Assembly: GCF_035497915.1 (NCBI RefSeq)
Contig: NZ_DATJCS010000010.1
Location: 4,649-68,648 of the forward strand
Length of the DNA: 64,000 bases
Origin: Serpens sp035497915
GTDB taxonomy: Bacteria > Pseudomonadota > Gammaproteobacteria > Pseudomonadales > Pseudomonadaceae
Direction of reading: 5' to 3'
The number at the start of each line of letters is the position of its first letter. The stretch's first letter is position 1. Below the pieces are notes generated by a model. That model ran no database searches, was not told where the DNA came from, and saw only the letters and a program-made list of their open reading frames with translations. The position numbers were made by a program, and so were the translations under genes. Shown piece by piece: positions 41,767 to 49,191 of this stretch.

Positions 41767-42039
41767 TCAGTTCACGGCGTCGCGCAGGCCTTTGCCCGGC
41801 TTGAAGCCCGGCAGGCGCGCGGCGGCGATCTGCAGGGTGGCGCCGGTTTGCGGGTTGCGACCTTCGCGGGCGGCGCGTTCCTTCACGGCGAAGGTGCCGA
41901 AGCCGACCAGCGAAACGCTGTCACCGTCGCGCAGCGCGGTGGTGATGGTCTCGGTGAGGGCATCCAGGGCGCGGGCGGCGGTGGATTTCGGCAGGTCGGC
42001 GGAGGCCGCGATGGCCTCGATCAGTTCGGCTTTGTTCAT
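41767..42039 (-). CDS. HU-family DNA-binding protein
   Basis: 90-residue histone-like dimeric DNA-bending protein. N terminus MNKAELIEAIAASADLPKST; signature GFGTFAVKERAAREGRNPQTG (arm base); C terminus GFKPGKGLRDAVN. Start at 42039, with GGAG seven bases upstream; a longer open frame to 42657 runs antisense to earP and is not coding. It is closer to HupB than to HupA or IHF. Pseudomonads carry several HU paralogues (hupA, hupB, hupN), and which this is cannot be settled here, so no symbol is given. Divergent from earP. Confidence 0.92.
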   Translation of the reverse strand: MNKAELIEAIAASADLPKSTAARALDALTETITTALRDGDSVSLVGFGTFAVKERAAREGRNPQTGATLQIAAARLPGFKPGKGLRDAVN

Positions 42040-42217
42040 GGGGGGACTCCAGTGAGAAGGGTGGCCAGTATACGCAAGCTCGGGTCGACAAGGATGCGAC
42101 CTGTTCGACTCGGACCGGTTCGCTTTGTTCGCGTGGGCGGGAGACGGTCTGGCTGCGTTATCCTGCGCGCCTGATGGTAATGCCGGCGTGGTCCGGCGTG
42201 GCACGGGCGGGAGACGC

Positions 42218-43351
42218 ATGACACGAGGCTGGGACATTTTTTGTGCGGTGGTCGACAACTTCGGCGACATCGGCGTGACCTGGCGCCTGGCGCGGCAGCT
42301 GGCGGGCGAGCATGACCAGCGGGTGCGCCTGTGGGTCGATGACCTGGCGGCCTTCGCACGCCTGTGCCCGGAGGCCGACCCGCGGGCCGCGCGGCAGTTC
42401 CAGGCGGGCGTGGAAATCTGCCGCTGGGATGCGGACGGGTCGCCCGTCGAGCCCGCCGAGGTGGTCATCGAAGCCTTCGGTTGCCGGCTGCCGGCGCCGT
42501 TCGAGGCGGCCATGGCGCGGCGCGTGCCGCCACCGCTGTGGCTGAACCTGGAATACCTGAGCGCGGAGGACTGGGTGGCCGGCTGCCACGGGCTGCCGTC
42601 CCTGCAGGCCAGCGGTCTGACCAAGTACTTCTTCTTCCCGGGCTTCGCGGCGGACACCGGCGGGTTGCTGCGCGAGCGCGAGCTGCTGGCACAGCGGGCC
42701 GCCTTCCAGGCTGATCCGTCGGCGCGCCAGACCTTCCTGCACGGACTGGGCGTTGCGCCGCGTGCCCATGAGCGCCTGATCTCGCTGTTCGCCTACGAGC
42801 TGCCGGCCCTGGGCGATTGGCTGCAAGCGCTGGCTGAGGCGGTCGAGCCCAGTCGTCTGCTGGTGCCGGAAGGGCGCGTACTGGAAGATCTGCGCGCCTG
42901 GCTGGGTGTCGCGGCGCTGCGGCCCGGCGAGACGCACTCACGGGGACGCCTGGCGGTGCAGATCCTGCCGTTCGTGTCCCAGCAGGCGTTTGACCGCCTG
43001 CTCTGGTGCTGCGACCTCAACGCGGTGCGCGGCGAGGACTCCTTCGTGCGTGCACAGTGGGCCGCGCGGCCACTGCTCTGGCACATCTATCCGCAGGACG
43101 ACGAAGCGCACCTGCACAAGCTGGAGGCCTTCCTGGACCGCTATGAAGCCGGCCTGGAGCGCGAACTGGCCGACGACCTGCGCCGTGTCTGGCTGGCCTG
43201 GAACCGTGCCGAGGCTCCCGGGGCGGCCTGGCCGGCCCTGCTGGCGCAGCTGCCGGCGCTGCGGGCTCACGCCGAGCGCTGGTGCGCCGGGCTGGCGGAG
43301 CAGGCGGATCTGGCCAGTCAGCTGATGGCCTTCGCCGCCCGTCGCGGCTGA
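42218..43351 (+). CDS. earP: EF-P arginine rhamnosyltransferase
   Basis: Transfers rhamnose from dTDP-beta-L-rhamnose to Arg32 of EF-P, activating it for rescue of polyproline-stalled ribosomes. 377 residues, an inverting GT-B glycosyltransferase. Asp13 and Asp17 in VDNFGDIGVTWRLARQL are the catalytic/structural acids known from the family; RGEDSFVRAQWA (around residue 270) contains the nucleotide-sugar-binding Glu. Start ATG 42218 (MTRGWDIFCAVVDNFGD), with GGGAG upstream. efp is 100 nt downstream, the usual pairing. Confidence 0.95.
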   Translation: MTRGWDIFCAVVDNFGDIGVTWRLARQLAGEHDQRVRLWVDDLAAFARLCPEADPRAARQFQAGVEICRWDADGSPVEPAEVVIEAFGCRLPAPFEAAMARRVPPPLWLNLEYLSAEDWVAGCHGLPSLQASGLTKYFFFPGFAADTGGLLRERELLAQRAAFQADPSARQTFLHGLGVAPRAHERLISLFAYELPALGDWLQALAEAVEPSRLLVPEGRVLEDLRAWLGVAALRPGETHSRGRLAVQILPFVSQQAFDRLLWCCDLNAVRGEDSFVRAQWAARPLLWHIYPQDDEAHLHKLEAFLDRYEAGLERELADDLRRVWLAWNRAEAPGAAWPALLAQLPALRAHAERWCAGLAEQADLASQLMAFAARRG

Positions 43352-43404
43352 CGCCGGTTTCGCAAAGCGTGCGGCGGCAGGTTACTCGCGGGCGGGAAAT
43401 TGGC

Positions 43405-43410
43405 TATCAT
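43405..43410 (+). promoter_or_regulatory. -10 box upstream of efp
   Basis: TATCAT, 41 nt before the efp ATG. A TTACTC at 43382-43387 with a 17-bp spacer is a poor -35. It suggests efp also has its own promoter besides read-through from earP. Confidence 0.35.
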
Positions 43411-43451
43411 ACGCGGCCTCTTTTTTGTCACTCATCCCAACGGATATCCGT

Positions 43452-44018
43452 ATGAAAACCGCACAAGAATTCCGCGCCGGTCAGGTAGCCAACATCAACG
43501 GCCAGCCCTGGGTCATCCAGAAGGCCGAGTTCAACAAGTCCGGCCGTAACTCTGCGGTCGTCAAGATGAAGCTGAAGAACCTGCTGACCGGTGCCGGCAC
43601 CGAAACCGTGTTCAAGGCCGACGACAAACTGGAGCCGATCATCCTTGAGCGCAAGGAAGTGACCTACTCCTACTTCGCCGACCCGCTGTACGTGTTCATG
43701 GACGGTGAGTTCAACCAGTACGAGATCGAAAAGGATGACCTGGAAGGCGTCATGGCCTTCATCGAAGACGGCATGACCGACGTCTGCGAAGCCGTGTTCT
43801 ACGGCGACAAGGTCATCTCCGTCGAACTGCCGACCACCATCGTCCGCCAGATCGCCTACACCGAACCGGCCGTACGTGGCGACACCTCCGGCAAGGTGAT
43901 GAAGACCGCTCGCCTGAACAACGGTGCCGAGCTGCAGGTTTCCGCCTTCTGCGAAATCGGCGACTCCATCGAAATCGACACCCGCACCGGCGAATACAAG
44001 TCCCGCGTCAAGGCCTGA
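43452..44018 (+). CDS. efp: Translation elongation factor P (rhamnosylated type)
   Basis: 188 residues, three OB-like domains resembling tRNA in shape; binds between the P and E sites and promotes Pro-Pro bond formation. The modification loop reads NKSGRNSA, with Arg at residue 32 in place of the Lys used by the EpmA/lysylation system, in agreement with the adjacent earP. The C terminus carries GDSIEIDTRTGEYKSR. ATG 43452 gives the standard MKTAQEFRAGQV start; an in-frame opening at 43425 is rejected. A strong terminator follows. Confidence 0.98.
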   Translation: MKTAQEFRAGQVANINGQPWVIQKAEFNKSGRNSAVVKMKLKNLLTGAGTETVFKADDKLEPIILERKEVTYSYFADPLYVFMDGEFNQYEIEKDDLEGVMAFIEDGMTDVCEAVFYGDKVISVELPTTIVRQIAYTEPAVRGDTSGKVMKTARLNNGAELQVSAFCEIGDSIEIDTRTGEYKSRVKA

Positions 44019-44032
44019 TTCCCCGCGTGTCC

Positions 44033-44070
44033 GAAAGCCCCCGTCGCCCCAGGCGCCGGGGGCTTTCTTT
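44033..44070 (+). terminator. Intrinsic terminator after efp
   Basis: An 11-bp perfect stem (44033-44043 with 44057-44067), 13-nt loop, then TTT. Confidence 0.85.
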
Positions 44071-44245
44071 ATGCCGTCAAACAGATTCTGGCCATGCGCC
44101 ATCCCACCTTCCGTCGGGCACATATCCGCGGATTCGCCGCTTTTGTGATTCATCTCGCTTCCCTCGCACGCGTGCGACGCACTGTCGCAGCGGCTGTCTA
44201 CCCTTGCCGCACGTCACGACAACCGAGCAAACCAAGGAGGGAGCT

Positions 44246-44491
44246 ATGCGGTGTTTACCCGAAGAAGCGGAGCGGCAGGCCATCAACGCCCTGCTCGATT
44301 GGCTGAAGGCCAGGCGTCGGGTCGCCGGCGGCATGGAGTTGGCCCTGGCAGAGGCCGAGCTCGATGAGGCCGCCGTGCGGATCGTGCTATCCGGTGCCCG
44401 TCTGCTGCCGCGCGAGCATGTGGAGGAACTGGGGCTGGGTATGGGCCGGCCGGTGCGCCGCTGTCCGCCGCGGCTGAGAGTGGTTTCCTGA
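44246..44491 (+). CDS. Small protein of unknown function with a strong ribosome site
   Basis: 81 residues (N terminus MRCLPEEAERQAINALLDW). A near-perfect Shine-Dalgarno AAGGAGGGAG (44234-44243) sets the start at 44246. It is predicted helical and charged, with Arg/Pro-rich last 15 residues and two Cys; no signal peptide or known domain. It stands alone after the efp terminator. The efficient ribosome site and coding-like base use argue that it is translated. No function is proposed. Confidence 0.65.
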   Translation: MRCLPEEAERQAINALLDWLKARRRVAGGMELALAEAELDEAAVRIVLSGARLLPREHVEELGLGMGRPVRRCPPRLRVVS

Positions 44492-44670
44492 ATGCGGGTC
44501 GCCGACGAAACGCGGCTGTGCTGGCCCGTCTCCTGCGTGGCGAGCGAGAACTTGTTCACATTGCTCGCGGGCCTGTATCGAATCGGCGGCGGAACCCGGT
44601 CACGCCCCTGGGGATGTCTGGGGTTGACCAGGAACGACTCGTAACTCATTGAAAAATAAAGGCTATTTTT

Positions 44671-44772
44671 TTGACTAAAAAATAGTCAATTCGTCTTCGG
44701 CCCGCGAGACATGGCCGTTTGCGGGTATTTTTTGCAAGCTTTCCCACAATGTTATCCACAGAAACTGTGGAT
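44671..44772. promoter_or_regulatory. AT-rich palindrome and perfect DnaA box in the 387-bp gap before the Sel1 gene
   Basis: The gap 44492-44878 has an AT-rich island with TTGACTA-AAAAA-TAGTCAA (44671-44689). Then comes TTATCCACA (44752-44760), a perfect DnaA box, embedded in the inverted repeat ATCCACAG-AAA-CTGTGGAT (44754-44772). The pair of facing boxes lies about 110 nt upstream of the Sel1 gene start. No origin-type cluster of boxes is present. Confidence 0.5.
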
Positions 44773-44878
44773 GGCTCGCCCACGGCTGCCTGGAACGAGG
44801 CCGGTGCGATCTGGCAAGTCTTTACCCGCCGGGAAAAAGGAGTACAGTGCGCGCCTCCCAAGCTCCCCAAACGACTCC

Positions 44879-45190
44879 ATGAAGTTTCTGACCGTTCATC
44901 CGTCCGCGCCGCACACGCTCTTGTCCCTGCGTCTGGCCGGCTGGCTGCTGGATAATCCGCGCCTGGGGCAGGCCGCGCTGGCGCAGCGCCTGGCTGGCCA
45001 ACTGCTCAAACAACCGGCCCGGCGTGGCGTGGTGGAAGCGCAGAGCCGTCTCGGTCTGCTGCTCTGCCGGCATTGCGGCAGCCACCGCGACCGGCGCATT
45101 GGCCAGGAATTCCTCCGCCAGGCCGCCCGCGCCGGCGACCCGCGCGCCCAGCAGGCGCTGACCGGCGAACAGGCCGCGTCCCTGTCCTGA
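44879..45190 (+). CDS. Small Sel1-like repeat protein
   Basis: 103 residues. ATG 44879 (MKFLTVHPSAPHTLLSLRL) is preferred over upstream in-frame codons because the leader contains the DnaA-box repeat. Residues about 55-95 (EAQSRLGLLLCRHCGS, then FLRQAARAGDPRAQQAL) fit one degenerate Sel1 repeat, an alpha-alpha hairpin used in protein-protein contacts; the first half is a second helical pair. No signal peptide. It is located just upstream of rmuC on the same strand (62 nt). The exact role is unknown. Confidence 0.75.
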   Translation: MKFLTVHPSAPHTLLSLRLAGWLLDNPRLGQAALAQRLAGQLLKQPARRGVVEAQSRLGLLLCRHCGSHRDRRIGQEFLRQAARAGDPRAQQALTGEQAASLS

Positions 45191-45252
45191 TCCCCGGACC
45201 ACCCCGGATGGCCGATATACTGGCCGCCTCGTTGCTCATTCCGGGAGTTCCC

Positions 45253-46707
45253 ATGCCCTTGCATCCCCTGTCCCTGCTGGTCGGCCTGCTGGTCGTCGGC
45301 GTGCCGCTGCTCGGCCTGGCCTGGCAGCTGCAGCGCCGGCTGGCCGAGGTGCGCGGCCAGGCGCTGCTGCTGGAGGAGCGCGCCAACACCGCGCTGCTCG
45401 CCCAGGATCTGCTCAACGGCCAGCTGCGCGAGTGCCGCGAGGAACTCGGCGAACTGCAGCAGCACAACGCCGCGCAACAGGCCGAACTGGCCGCCCAGCG
45501 CCGCGAACGTGAGCTGCTGGTACAGGAGCAGCACGCCTGGAAAGGGGAGCGCGAGCGCCAGGAGACCACGCTGCGTCAGTTGGTCGGCGAACGTGCCGCC
45601 CTGGAGGCCGAGCTGCGCGAGCAGCAGCAGGCCCACCAGCAGCGTCTGGTCGATCTGCAGGCCGCCCGCGACACCCTCAAGGCACAGTTCGCCGAACTGG
45701 CTGGCAGCATTTTCGCCGAGCGCGAGCAGCGCTTCGCGGAAAACAGTCAGCAGCGTCTCGGTCAGTTGCTCGAACCGCTCAAGGAGCGCATCCAGGCGTT
45801 CGAGAAGCGCGTTGAGGACAGCTATCAGCAGGAAGCCCGCGAGCGCTTCTCGCTGGCCAAGGAGCTGCAGCGCCTGCAGCAGCTCAACCAGCGTCTGGGC
45901 GAGGAAGCCAACAACCTGACCCGCGCCCTGCAGGGCCAGAAGAACCAGGGCAGCTGGGGCGAGCTGGTGCTGGAGCGCGTGCTGGAACACGCCGGCCTGG
46001 CCAAGGGCCGCGAATACCACACCCAGGTCAGCCTGCAGAGCCCGGATGGCCAGCGCTTCCAGCCCGACGTGCTGATCCAGCTGCCGGGCGACAAGCAGGT
46101 GGTGGTGGATGCCAAGGTCAGCCTGACCGCCTACCAGGCGATGCTCGCCGCCGAGAACGACAACGTGCGCGAGCTGGCCCTCAAGCGCCATGTGCAGTCG
46201 TTGCGCGGACATCTCAAGGGCCTGTCGCTGAAGGATTACCAGCGTCTGGAGGGCCTGCACAGCCTGGATTTCGTGCTGCTGTTCGTGCCCATCGAGGCGG
46301 CGTTCGCCGTCGCGCTGCAGGCCGATCCGGGGCTGTTCCAGGAGGCCTTCGAGCAGAACATCGTGATCGTCAGCCCGACGACGCTGCTGGCCACCCTGCG
46401 GGTGATCGACAGCCTGTGGCGCCAGGAGCGCCAAAGTCAGAACGCCCGCGAGATCGCCGAGCGCGCCGGTGCGCTGTACGACAAGTTCGTAGCCTTCGTG
46501 CAGGACCTGGACGAAATCGGCGCGCGCCTGCAGCAGCTCGACAAGGCCTATGCCAGCGCGCGCAACAAGCTGGTGGACGGCCGCGGCAACCTGATTGGCC
46601 GAGTGGAGAACCTCAAGCTGCTCGGCGCCCGGGCCAGCAAGAGCCTGCCCAGTGAGCTGCTGGAACGCGCCGCCGGGCTGCCGGCGCTGGAGGATCAGGA
46701 CGACTGA
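45253..46707 (+). CDS. rmuC: DNA recombination protein RmuC
   Basis: 484 residues. An N-terminal transmembrane helix (about residues 5-22, LSLLVGLLVVGVPLLGLAW) is followed by a long coiled coil (about 25-200), then the RmuC nuclease-like domain (about 210-450: GSWGELVLERVLEHAGL, VVVDAKVSLTAYQAML, VLLFVPIEAAFAVAL, IVIVSPTTLLATLRVID). RmuC limits recombination at inverted repeats and has been linked to defence against foreign DNA. Start ATG 45253, with GGGAG upstream; TATACT at 45216-45221 could be a -10. Its 3' end overlaps the convergent hydrolase gene by 13 nt. Confidence 0.94.
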   Translation: MPLHPLSLLVGLLVVGVPLLGLAWQLQRRLAEVRGQALLLEERANTALLAQDLLNGQLRECREELGELQQHNAAQQAELAAQRRERELLVQEQHAWKGERERQETTLRQLVGERAALEAELREQQQAHQQRLVDLQAARDTLKAQFAELAGSIFAEREQRFAENSQQRLGQLLEPLKERIQAFEKRVEDSYQQEARERFSLAKELQRLQQLNQRLGEEANNLTRALQGQKNQGSWGELVLERVLEHAGLAKGREYHTQVSLQSPDGQRFQPDVLIQLPGDKQVVVDAKVSLTAYQAMLAAENDNVRELALKRHVQSLRGHLKGLSLKDYQRLEGLHSLDFVLLFVPIEAAFAVALQADPGLFQEAFEQNIVIVSPTTLLATLRVIDSLWRQERQSQNAREIAERAGALYDKFVAFVQDLDEIGARLQQLDKAYASARNKLVDGRGNLIGRVENLKLLGARASKSLPSELLERAAGLPALEDQDD

Positions 46708-47660
46708 GGGGCGTGGTCGGTAGGCGCCGCCAGCGGTTTGGCCTCTTCCTGCTGGGCGATAAAGCGGCGCATCCGCTCGGCCAGCTCCCGAGGCCGGGCC
46801 AGCAATTGCCAGTGACCGGCCGCGCTTTCGTGCCGGGTAAGGTTGGGCGCCCAGCGGAACAAGTCGTCGAACAGCTGCGGGCGGACGAAGCGGTCGCGTA
46901 GTGGCACGATCAGTTGCACGGGCAGCCCGGTGTGGCGCACGCACGGTCTGAACAGGCGGCGGATGAAATTGGCCCGGTACAGCGCCACGCCGTGGATGCC
47001 ATCGGCGCGCTGGCTGGCGTTGCGCGGCATGTTCCGCAGCCCCTCGACGCGGTACAGCAGCCAGGGCCAGGCCCGATCCAGGCCCAGCCGCCAGCACAGC
47101 TCCGGCAGTAGCGGCAGGTGGAAGAAGACGATGTACCAGGAGCTGAGCAATTGCCCGCCCAACTGACGCCAGGCACTGGCGCGTTTCTGCCCCAGACGTT
47201 CGCGCATCCACTGCCCGACATGATCAAGGCAGGGGCCGGAGATACTGGTATAGGACGCCAGCAACGGCTGGAGACGCGGTTCGGTGACCGCTTCCCAGCA
47301 CTGGATCGAACCCCAGTCGTGGCCCAGCAGATGCACCGGGCGCCCCGGGCAGGTGGCGCGGATCACCGCTTCCAGGTCATTCGCCAGCCTCTCCAGGCGG
47401 TAATCCCGCAGCCGCCGCGGCGTCTGCGAGGCGCCGAAGCCGCGCACGTCGTAGGCGATGATCTGGAACTCGTCGGCCAACGCGTCGATCAGCGGCAGCC
47501 AGATGGTGTGGTTGTCCGGATAACCGTGCACCAGCAGCAGGACGGGTGCGTCGGCGTGTCCCCAGCGGAAAGCCGCCAGACGTACACCATCTCCCGCCAC
47601 CGCGAGACACTGGACTGGCTGGCGCGCCGCGCCGCCAGGAATATCGTTGCTGTCTGCCAT
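46695..47660 (-). CDS. Alpha/beta hydrolase of the epoxide hydrolase type
   Basis: 321 residues. Oxyanion motif HGYPDN (residues 45-50) and nucleophile Asp115 in LLGHDWGSIQCW (Asp instead of Ser, as in epoxide hydrolases and haloalkane dehalogenases). The catalytic His lies near the C terminus in SAAGHWQLLARP. A helical cap domain spans about residues 140-250. Start at 47660 (MADSNDIPGG), with an AGGAGAT ribosome site; the frame stays open far upstream but that part is antisense noise. The substrate is unknown; an epoxide is more likely than a haloalkane but is not certain. It follows the DUF4010 gene on the same strand, 95 nt away. Confidence 0.88.
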   Translation of the reverse strand: MADSNDIPGGAARQPVQCLAVAGDGVRLAAFRWGHADAPVLLLVHGYPDNHTIWLPLIDALADEFQIIAYDVRGFGASQTPRRLRDYRLERLANDLEAVIRATCPGRPVHLLGHDWGSIQCWEAVTEPRLQPLLASYTSISGPCLDHVGQWMRERLGQKRASAWRQLGGQLLSSWYIVFFHLPLLPELCWRLGLDRAWPWLLYRVEGLRNMPRNASQRADGIHGVALYRANFIRRLFRPCVRHTGLPVQLIVPLRDRFVRPQLFDDLFRWAPNLTRHESAAGHWQLLARPRELAERMRRFIAQQEEAKPLAAPTDHAPQSS

Positions 47661-47755
47661 GCTGATCTCCTGCCGCTGTTTGCACAGTGTCGGCGTCGGA
47701 GCGTCGCGCGCCCACCTATCGGAGGACGGGGCGCGGGCAGGGGTGGGAGCGGTGG

Positions 47756-49006
47756 CTAGGCCAGCAGCAGCACCACGGCGCCCGCCAGCAGGCCGGCCAA
47801 GATGAAGGGCAGGGTGCGCACGGCCAGCGCCTTGCCGCCGATGCCCACGATCAGCCCGGCCTTCACCAGGCTGTTGCTCAGCGCGGCGAGGAAGATGCCG
47901 TGCACGGCAATCTCGTTGTTCAGGTCGCCCTGGGCGTTGCGGGCCAGCGACAGGGTGATGGCGTCCACATCGGCCAGGCCGGACACCAGCGCCACCAGGT
48001 AGACCCCCACGTCGCCCATCAGGCGGCGCCCGGCTTCCACCAGGAACAGGATCAGCGCCAGCAGCAGGGCGAAGCGCAGCGCCGGGGCCAATTCGAAGGG
48101 GTTGCTCAGCGGGGCGTCGCTTTCCGCGGCGGCCGCTTCGTATGGACGGAAGAACCACCAGAGCGCGCCCAGCAGATAGAAGGCGCAGGTCACCATCAGC
48201 GGGGCCACGAGTGTCGGCAGCAGGCTGCGGTTGATCACCCCCACTTCCAGCAGCACGCGGGGAAACATCAGCGCCGACGTGGCCAGCAGGCCGGTGGCCA
48301 GCAGGTTGTGCAGGCTGGCCTTGTCTTTCAGGCGTGACAGGCTGATGGTCATCGCCGTGGAAGACACCAGGCTGCCGAGCAGCGCGGTAATCAGCAGACC
48401 ATGGCGCGTGCCGACCAGGCGTACCGCCACATAGGCGGCGAAGCCGATGCCGGCGATCAGCACCACCATCCACCAGATGCTGTAGGGGTTGAACACCTCC
48501 CAGGGGCCGTAGCCCTGATTGGGCAGGGTCGGCAGCAACACCAGGGAAATGAACAGCAGCTTCAGCGCGCCGCTCAGTTCCAGGGCGGAGAGCTTCTGCA
48601 AGGCGGCGTGCAACTGGTCCTTGAGGCTCAGCAGCAGCGTGACGATCACCGCGCAGCCGGCGGCCAGCATGCGCTGGTCGCTGAGTGCCAGGCTGCCGAG
48701 CAGGAAGGTCAGCAGCAGGGCGATCTCGCTGGTCATGCCCAGGTCGCCCCTGCGCAGGTCGCCGAAATAGCTGACCAGCACCAGCGCGCCGAACACCACC
48801 AGCACGGCGATCCAGGCGCCGACGCCGAACGGCTGGGTGAGCAGCGCCGCCAGGCCGCCCAGCAGGCCGATCAGCCCGTAGGTGCGAATGCCGGCCGCCA
48901 GTTGCCCATCGGCCATGCTGCGGCTGCGCCAGCCGCGCTCGATGCCGATCAGCAGACCGATGGCCAGGGCGGTGACGAGGTCCAGTAGCAACGGGGGCAT
49001 GTTCAT
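47756..49006 (-). CDS. MgtC/SapB and DUF4010 family membrane protein
   Basis: 416 residues, about 12 hydrophobic segments. The N-terminal MgtC/SapB domain (about residues 5-140; ALAIGLLIGIERGWRSR, RTYGLIGLLGGLAALL) is followed by the DUF4010 part (about 180-410; GLADVDAITLSLARN, NEIAVHGIFLAALSNSLVKAG). Function is unresolved; MgtC proteins act in Mg2+ limitation and regulate other membrane proteins, and a transport role is possible here. The start is 49006 or Met 3 at 49000; neither has a clear ribosome site. A REP palindrome lies upstream. Confidence 0.88.
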   Translation of the reverse strand: MNMPPLLLDLVTALAIGLLIGIERGWRSRSMADGQLAAGIRTYGLIGLLGGLAALLTQPFGVGAWIAVLVVFGALVLVSYFGDLRRGDLGMTSEIALLLTFLLGSLALSDQRMLAAGCAVIVTLLLSLKDQLHAALQKLSALELSGALKLLFISLVLLPTLPNQGYGPWEVFNPYSIWWMVVLIAGIGFAAYVAVRLVGTRHGLLITALLGSLVSSTAMTISLSRLKDKASLHNLLATGLLATSALMFPRVLLEVGVINRSLLPTLVAPLMVTCAFYLLGALWWFFRPYEAAAAESDAPLSNPFELAPALRFALLLALILFLVEAGRRLMGDVGVYLVALVSGLADVDAITLSLARNAQGDLNNEIAVHGIFLAALSNSLVKAGLIVGIGGKALAVRTLPFILAGLLAGAVVLLLA

Positions 49007-49116
49007 GACAGAAAGCGTATCCGGTGATCAGCGGTGCGTCGGCAGCCGCTCTGGAATGCGGGTTTAGCGGCATTCTGACCGGCTCGGTGTCGGCTGCCAA
49101 GCGGCTGGGTGGAGAC

Positions 49117-49146
49117 GTAGGGTGGATCACGCTTCATCGATCCACC
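49117..49146. repeat. REP-type palindrome
   Basis: GTAGGGTGGATCACGC then TTCATCGATCCACC. 8-bp arms (49121-49128 with 49139-49146). Same family as 17933-18005. It lies between the sensor kinase stop and the DUF4010 start. Confidence 0.8.
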
Positions 49147-49191
49147 AACGCGCCGCACGCGCGCCATGCCGGCGCGCGTGCGGGGGCCGGC

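Noticed and set aside
46695..49130. An 811-codon frame suggesting a fusion of the hydrolase with upstream sequence
   Set aside because: The hydrolase has its own ATG at 47660 with AGGAGAT; the upstream part is out of frame with the DUF4010 protein and has no domain.
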